Positions 58,237 to 64,000 of a stretch of DNA of 64,000 nucleotides are shown here, one piece after another (position 1 is the first letter of the stretch; the number at the start of each line of letters is the position of its first letter). Source of the DNA: Streptomyces sp. AC512_CC834 (GTDB lineage: Bacteria; Actinomycetota; Actinomycetes; Streptomycetales; Streptomycetaceae). The stretch covers positions 1,403 to 65,402 of the forward strand of contig NZ_JAGMUO010000101.1 of the NCBI RefSeq assembly GCF_019049325.1. Direction: 5' to 3'. The translations under genes and the position numbers were made by a program. The notes beneath the pieces are model-generated. The model ran no database searches. It was not told the DNA's origin and saw nothing but the letters and a program-made list of their open reading frames with translations.

Positions 58237-58302
58237 AGGGGACGAGGAAGACGAGGAGGGACGAAGGTAACGAGGGGCGTTGCGCAGCCTGCATCTTCCC
58301 GT

Positions 58303-58326
58303 CGGGACAGCGGGACAGCGGGACAG
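58303..58326. repeat. Octamer CGGGACAG repeated three times
   Basis: Three perfect head-to-tail copies (58303-58310, 58311-58318, 58319-58326) in the gap before the putative effector gene, 45 bp before its start. Confidence 0.85.
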
Positions 58327-58370
58327 GGGGGCAGTAGCGGTACGAGAGAACATCTGCAAGGAGCGGCAAG

Positions 58371-59420
58371 GTGCGTGGAAGAGACCGTACGGAAGCGTCC
58401 GCGACGAGGCAGCGCTCGACGGCGCCACGGACCGGGACCGTCGGCCCGTTGGTGGCCCCGAACGCGTTGACGGCACTCGGCGCCGGACCCCGGCCGGGGC
58501 AGGTTCCCTCGACCACGGCCATGGCCGAGGCGGGTCGCGCGGTACAGAGGACCGCGGGGAACGCCGCGATGGCCAAGATGCTTCGCCGTGACGGCGGCGC
58601 TCGGCACGTCCAGCGCATGCCGCAGGGCGGGCAGACCACCGTGCATGGACGGGGCGGCCCGCTGGACGCCCTGGACAGCAGAGGCAATTACTACAAATTC
58701 GATCACCGCGATGTGCGGGCCAAGGCGTTGCGCAACGACGCGGGGGAGATCATCGGGATCTCTTTCCCGACCCAGGCAGGCGACACCGAGAAGGTCACCG
58801 CGTGGGCCAAGGCGCCGAACCGGACGTCGGACGTGGAGGTGTACACCGTCACTCTCAGCGGTGACGTCCGCAGGCCCACCATGTCGGTCGGGGCGGCCAG
58901 TCCCGCGCCGTGGAGCAGTCGCCCCATCTATGTCCATGCTCACGCCAGCAACGAATTCTTCAACATCCCCGTGGAGACGGGAAACGGCGTCAAGGCGCTG
59001 AAGGTCGACGGCGCCACCTTCGGTGAGATCTTGCGAAACCACCCGGGATTCCGGGAGGCGTCCCGCAACACCCCGGGCCGGGACGGGCTGCTGATGTCCT
59101 GCGCCTCCGGCCATCCGAACGCCACCGCCGCCGCGGAGATGGCACAGCACATGCACAGCAAGGGATCGACCCGGACCTGGCACGCGCCCACCGGCAACGG
59201 CGTGCGGATGCATCCCCAGGGCTCGAACACCTCCGCCTACGGCGCGACACAGTCCTGGGACTTCCAGGGCAACGCGATCCCCGGGGGCTTCGTCAGCTTC
59301 CCTCCGCCCCCGACGACGGCGCAGGGCCCCCAGTCGTCCGGCGCACCGTTCGCGCAGGCACCCGGCGACGACCAGTACGCCTCCTCGCAGTACGCGCACG
59401 GCTACGGCTATCACCCCTAG
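58371..59420 (+). CDS. Putative secreted-effector/toxin-like protein with clan CD-like cysteine peptidase domain
   Basis: 349 aa from GTG 58371, with AAGGAG 7 nt upstream. There is no signal peptide. Residues 57-73 read AVQRTAGNAAMAKMLRR, the short helical leader I know from actinobacterial proteins linked to DUF4157 and extracellular contractile injection systems. Residues ~105-310 form one domain with PIYVHAHAS (185-193) and LLMSCASG (240-247), then HAPTG (271-275). A His after one strand and a Cys after a hydrophobic strand is the clan CD (caspase-like) arrangement, giving a likely dyad of His189 or His191 and Cys244. The tail is Pro/Gln/Tyr-rich. No immunity gene is recognised beside it. 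Family unconfirmed. Confidence 0.7.
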   Translation: MRGRDRTEASATRQRSTAPRTGTVGPLVAPNALTALGAGPRPGQVPSTTAMAEAGRAVQRTAGNAAMAKMLRRDGGARHVQRMPQGGQTTVHGRGGPLDALDSRGNYYKFDHRDVRAKALRNDAGEIIGISFPTQAGDTEKVTAWAKAPNRTSDVEVYTVTLSGDVRRPTMSVGAASPAPWSSRPIYVHAHASNEFFNIPVETGNGVKALKVDGATFGEILRNHPGFREASRNTPGRDGLLMSCASGHPNATAAAEMAQHMHSKGSTRTWHAPTGNGVRMHPQGSNTSAYGATQSWDFQGNAIPGGFVSFPPPPTTAQGPQSSGAPFAQAPGDDQYASSQYAHGYGYHP

Positions 59421-59458
59421 CGACCAGGACCGGACCGAACCGGACCGAACCGGCCCCG

Positions 59459-59489
59459 ACCGTCCCCGACCGGACCGGCCGGGGACGGT
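59459..59489. terminator. Terminator between the effector-like gene and the HAD-like gene
   Basis: A 10-bp perfect stem ACCGTCCCCG / CGGGGACGGT around an 11-nt loop in the 74-bp convergent gap. It is preceded by two copies of a CGGACCGAAC decamer (59431-59450). Confidence 0.75.
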
Positions 59490-59494
59490 GATGC

Positions 59495-59989
59495 TCATCT
59501 CGGCGTGACGGCATCGAGCCATCCGGCGAGGGCGCGGAAGTCGGCGTCTTCGAGGCCCTTGGCCGGGTCGACCCGATGAAGCAGTGACGGCCCGGGGTGG
59601 CCGGCGGCAACCCAGAGACGGTCCATGGCACTGATCTCGTCGTCGACCCAGACGAAGGGGCGGCCGTTGGCCCACTCGACCAGGGGGCGGGTCTTCCAGT
59701 GCAGGCCACGTGGGCCTTCCTCGGCGCTGGGGTCCGGCCGGTCCAGCACGGGCAGCCTCGGTAGGCCGACGCGTGGGGCGACGACCTCGTTCGCCTCTTC
59801 CCACCACGTCGTCGCCCACACGATGTCGCAGCCCAACGCCATGAGCCGCGCCCCGATCCCGGGGTCGAGTCGGGTCAGCAGTGGATTTCCACGATCGGCA
59901 GGTGCAGCGGCGCCGGCCGGTGATCCGAACGGGATCAGCGGGCCGTCGACGTCGAGGAAGAGGAAGGGGCGCTCTGTGGCGCTGGTCAT
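59495..59989 (-). CDS. HAD-like hydrolase-fold protein
   Basis: 164 aa. Opens with FLFLDVDGPLIPFG, HAD motif I (DxD). It continues with WATTWWEEANEVVAP (motif II Thr) and WVDDEISAMDRLW near the C-terminus (motif IV acidic pair). The cap is minimal and the protein short, as in a Streptomyces family annotated simply as HAD domain-containing. It is convergent with the effector-like gene and divergent from ettA. Substrate unknown. Confidence 0.88.
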   Translation of the reverse strand: MTSATERPFLFLDVDGPLIPFGSPAGAAAPADRGNPLLTRLDPGIGARLMALGCDIVWATTWWEEANEVVAPRVGLPRLPVLDRPDPSAEEGPRGLHWKTRPLVEWANGRPFVWVDDEISAMDRLWVAAGHPGPSLLHRVDPAKGLEDADFRALAGWLDAVTPR

Positions 59990-60124
59990 GGCGGCACCCT
60001 AGCCCAGTGGTGAGAAACGCCTGGTCAGAGGCGTCGTGCCGAACGCGTTTCCTCACAGGGGTGGCGGTGCGGCAAGATGGGGTGTATCTGCCCACTGCCT
60101 GATCAAGCTGCCGGACGGTTTCTC

Positions 60125-61789
<1,665 letters not shown>

Positions 61790-61791
61790 TC

Positions 61792-62217
61792 TTGCGGCAC
61801 ATCTACCGCTGCCCACTGCGCTGGGCGGACATGGACGCGTACGGCCACGTCAACAACGTGGTCTTCCTCCGCTATCTGGAGGAGGCCCGTATCGACTTCC
61901 TGTTCCGCCCGGAGAAGGACTTCAAGCAGGGGTCCGTGGTGGCACGCCATGAGATCGACTACAAGCGGCAGCTCGTCCACCGGCACCACCCGGTCGACGT
62001 CGAGCTGTGGGTCACGGAGATCAGGGCCGCCTCCTTCACGCTCACCTACGAGGTCAAGGACGGCGACGAGATCTACGTCCGCGCCTCCACGGTGATCGTG
62101 CCGTTCGACTTCGAGGGGCAGCGGCCCCGGCGGCTCACCGCCGAGGAACGGGAGTTCCTCCAGGAGTACACGGACGCCAAGGACTCGGACGCCAAGGAGG
62201 AGGCCGTCGCCGCATGA
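61792..62217 (+). CDS. Acyl-CoA thioesterase, hot-dog fold (4HBT family)
   Basis: 141 aa from TTG 61792, 2 bp after the ettA stop; a later ATG would cut off the conserved RHIYRCPLRWADMDAYGHVN. That segment carries the active Asp (DMDAYGHVNN), with FLRYLEEAR helix and ARHEIDYKRQL following, as in YbgC/4-hydroxybenzoyl-CoA thioesterase-type proteins. Hydrolyses an acyl-CoA, identity unknown. The stop overlaps the next start (ATGA), so the three genes form one unit. Confidence 0.92.
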   Translation: MRHIYRCPLRWADMDAYGHVNNVVFLRYLEEARIDFLFRPEKDFKQGSVVARHEIDYKRQLVHRHHPVDVELWVTEIRAASFTLTYEVKDGDEIYVRASTVIVPFDFEGQRPRRLTAEEREFLQEYTDAKDSDAKEEAVAA

Positions 62218-62918
62218 CGGTGCTCCATCTGGCCGACGAGGGGGAGGCCGCGGATCTCGCGGCCTTCCTCTCCCGCCTGCTCCACTACGACCGTTCGGCC
62301 GCGGTGCGCCTCCAGGCGGCCGGCACGGCCCTCGCCGTCTTCGGACGGCCGCCCTCCTTCGAGGTGCTGGCCGTGCGCGCGGCACGGCTCGCCAAGCCGT
62401 ACGAGAACGGGCTCGACGCCACGCTGGACGTCACCGTGTCCGCCGGGGAACTGCTGGAGACCGTGGACGAGCCGGCGGCCACCGCCGGCGTGCCGGCCGC
62501 GGTCACCGGGCCGCCGTGGGCCGGGGTGCTGCCGCCGCGCGGCGGGTGGCGGGCCGAGCCGGGGCTGCCCGCGCCGGACGCCCTGCGGGCGCTGGTCTCC
62601 GCCGCGGTCGCCGAGTTCCGTACCCGTACGGGGGAGCTGGCGCCCGAGGCCCGTACCCGCGCCGAACTGGACCGGGTCGGGCGGGAGATATGGTCCCGGA
62701 CGGTCGGGGACACCGGGCTGCCGGTGCGGGCCGTGCACGCGGCCCAGTCGCTCGGGTTCCTGCGGCCGCCCGGAGCGGACGGCTCCCGCGAGGACGGCTC
62801 CCGCGAGGACGGGCCGAAGCTGTTCTCCTCCGGCTCGTGGCTGCGGCTGCGCACGCCCTACGGGTCCGTCGCCCTGCGGCGGGCGGGCACCGGAGCCCTG
62901 GGCATCAGCGTCCGCTGA
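62214..62918 (+). CDS. Conserved-type hypothetical protein of unknown function
   Basis: 234 aa, ATG 62214 overlapping the thioesterase stop. Soluble, Ala/Gly/Arg-rich. Recognisable segments are LSRLLHYDRSAAVRLQAAG, FEVLAVRAARLAKPYENGLD and EIWSRTVGDTGLPVRAVHAA. A GSREDGSREDG repeat occurs near residue 190. It looks like an actinobacterial protein that travels with ettA and this thioesterase, but I know no function. Confidence 0.85.
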   Translation: MTVLHLADEGEAADLAAFLSRLLHYDRSAAVRLQAAGTALAVFGRPPSFEVLAVRAARLAKPYENGLDATLDVTVSAGELLETVDEPAATAGVPAAVTGPPWAGVLPPRGGWRAEPGLPAPDALRALVSAAVAEFRTRTGELAPEARTRAELDRVGREIWSRTVGDTGLPVRAVHAAQSLGFLRPPGADGSREDGSREDGPKLFSSGSWLRLRTPYGSVALRRAGTGALGISVR

Positions 62919-62964
62919 GCCCCGGCGTGCCCGCCACTCCCTGCGCTCAGTGCGCTCAGTGCGC

Positions 62965-63924
62965 TCAGTCGTGGGTGTCGCTGTCGTCCGGGCGTACGGC
63001 GATGTGGTCGCTCTCCAGTTCCAGGGCGACGCGGTCGCGCATACCGAGGGCCGCGGTGTAGTCGGCGGGCAACTGGAGCCGTCCGGCGCGGTCGAGCATG
63101 GCGTACTCGCGGGCGACCACCGTCTCGTGGCCGGTCTCGGCGTCCACCTCGCTGCGGCGCAGCACCTCCGTGGAGGTGCGGCCGTCGCGGATGGCGACCG
63201 TGCGGCGGACCTCGCCGGCCACCGCCTGGTCGTGGGTGACGATGACGATGGTGGTGCCCAGGCGCTCGTTCGCGGTGCGGAAGGCGGCGAAGATCTGTTC
63301 CGCGGTGTGGGAGTCCAGCTCGCCCGTCGGCTCGTCGGCCAGCAGGACCGACGGGGCTCCGGCGAGGGCCACGGCGATGGCGACCCGCTGCTGCTGCCCG
63401 CCGGAAAGCTGCTGCGGGCGACGGTCGCGGCAGTCGGCGAGGTCCATCAGCTCCAGGAGCTCCAGCGCGCGTTCGGTGCGCGCCGCCCGGCGTCCGCCGG
63501 TGCCGGCCAACTGCATGGGCAGGGCCACGTTCTGCGCGGCCGTCAGGTAGGGCATGAGGTTCCGGGACGTCTGCTGCCACACGAAGCCGACCACCGTGCG
63601 GCGGTAGGCCAGGCGGTCCTTCGCCGTCATCGCGAGCAGATCGCGCCCCGCGACCCGGGCCGCCCCCGCGGTCGGCGTGTCCAGGCCGGCCAGGATGTTC
63701 ATCAGCGTGGACTTGCCGCTGCCCGAGGCGCCGACCAGCGCCATCAGCTCACCCTCACGGACCAGCAGGTCGAGTCCCTGCAGGGCCTGCACCTCCACCC
63801 CGTCCGCGCTGAAGATCCGGACCAGGCGGTCGCAGGTGATCAGGGCGTCGTGGCCGTAGGCGGGCCGTTCCCGGGACGCGGTGGCGCGGTCGGCCAGGTC
63901 GGCGAGGGTGGGGTTGGTCGTCAT
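62965..63924 (-). CDS. ABC transporter ATP-binding protein (MacB/LolD type)
   Basis: 319 aa from ATG 63924, which has GGAGGAGA 5 nt upstream; an ATG at 63939 would lie on that site. Walker A GASGSGKST, Q-loop in GFVWQQTSRNLMPYL, signature LSGGQQQRVAIAVAL, Walker B VLLADEPTGELD and H-loop VIVTHD. The C-terminal ~80 residues (LDRAGRLQLPADYTAALGMR) extend beyond the usual domain and resemble an AbrB-like strand-rich piece. It likely energises an FtsX-type permease encoded past the right edge. Its 3' end abuts three TGCGCTCAG repeats (62942-62968). Confidence 0.93.
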   Translation of the reverse strand: MTTNPTLADLADRATASRERPAYGHDALITCDRLVRIFSADGVEVQALQGLDLLVREGELMALVGASGSGKSTLMNILAGLDTPTAGAARVAGRDLLAMTAKDRLAYRRTVVGFVWQQTSRNLMPYLTAAQNVALPMQLAGTGGRRAARTERALELLELMDLADCRDRRPQQLSGGQQQRVAIAVALAGAPSVLLADEPTGELDSHTAEQIFAAFRTANERLGTTIVIVTHDQAVAGEVRRTVAIRDGRTSTEVLRRSEVDAETGHETVVAREYAMLDRAGRLQLPADYTAALGMRDRVALELESDHIAVRPDDSDTHD

Positions 63925-64000
63925 CGGGGTCTCCTCCATGTCGCCGTCTGCGGTCTGTCTCCGCCTGCGGTTCCCGCCGTGTCTCCGCCGCCGGTCGCCT
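63925..64000. other. Right-edge sequence upstream of the ABC ATPase
   Basis: 76 bp containing the ribosome-binding region of the minus-strand ABC ATPase gene and GC-rich sequence. A further gene probably lies just outside the window. Confidence 0.4.

Overview
The window is chromosomal DNA from a Streptomyces. The evidence is very high GC with strong third-position bias, many GTG/TTG starts, and the developmental genes chaplins, rodlins, tyrosinase MelC1/MelC2, a WhiJ-like/DUF397 cluster, a dynamin-like DynA/DynB pair and SsbB. From memory, the order citrate synthase, copper ATPase, rodlins, chaplins D and A, glycan cluster, chaplin F, tyrosinase, chaplin G, dynamins, ssbB matches the S. coelicolor stretch from about SCO2736 down to SCO2683. 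I could not run that comparison.

Layout. 1-6.4 kb is a redox and sensing region. It has an SDR/MmyB-type regulator cassette flanked by ~105-bp direct repeats, a CxxC carboxymuconolactone-decarboxylase-family protein divergent from an ECF41-type sigma factor, and a second MmyB regulator divergent from a quinone reductase. 6.4-10.4 kb is accessory: an ankyrin/HEAT protein, an anti-sigma-like ATPase, a WhiJ-like XRE regulator, two DUF397 proteins and a Uma2 nuclease-fold protein. 10.4-14.8 kb holds recD2, citrate synthase and a long 3' intergenic region with RNA-like hairpins. 14.8-20.7 kb has copA-copZ under a CsoR-like box, a GNAT gene, a small HTH gene and mmsA. 20.7-29.6 kb has a lipoprotein, a hydrolase-ABC ATPase fusion with its permease, a von Willebrand lipoprotein and a long-chain acyl-CoA ligase.

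29.6-49.9 kb is a surface-assembly island. Divergent rodlins rdlB/rdlA and chaplins chpD and chpA come first. Next are an ATP-grasp gene divergent from a GH26-like glycosidase, then an eight-gene Wzx/Wzy/Wzz-type exopolysaccharide operon on the minus strand (45245 down to 35175). It ends with chpF, three small secreted proteins, melC1/melC2 and chpG. Putative promoters of rdlA, rdlB, chpF and chpG share a BldN-like -35/-10 arrangement with a 16-bp spacer, so the surface proteins are probably co-regulated during aerial growth.

50-64 kb has a DUF2087 regulator, a D-2-hydroxyacid dehydrogenase, tRNA-Arg(UCU), dynA-dynB and ssbB. It continues with a sortase-anchored thioester adhesin, a probable caspase-fold (clan CD-like) effector carrying a QRTAGNAA leader, a HAD-like protein, ettA, a thioesterase, an unknown gene, and an ABC ATPase whose partner lies beyond the right edge.

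Most notable for follow-up: the putative clan CD-like effector (58371-59420), the paired C-rich-loop hairpins after citrate synthase, the paired GGACA-N3-TGTCC operators in the flanking repeats, the shared chaplin/rodlin promoter pattern, the hydrolase-ABC fusion, and the tandemly duplicated chpA terminator junction with an octamer array.
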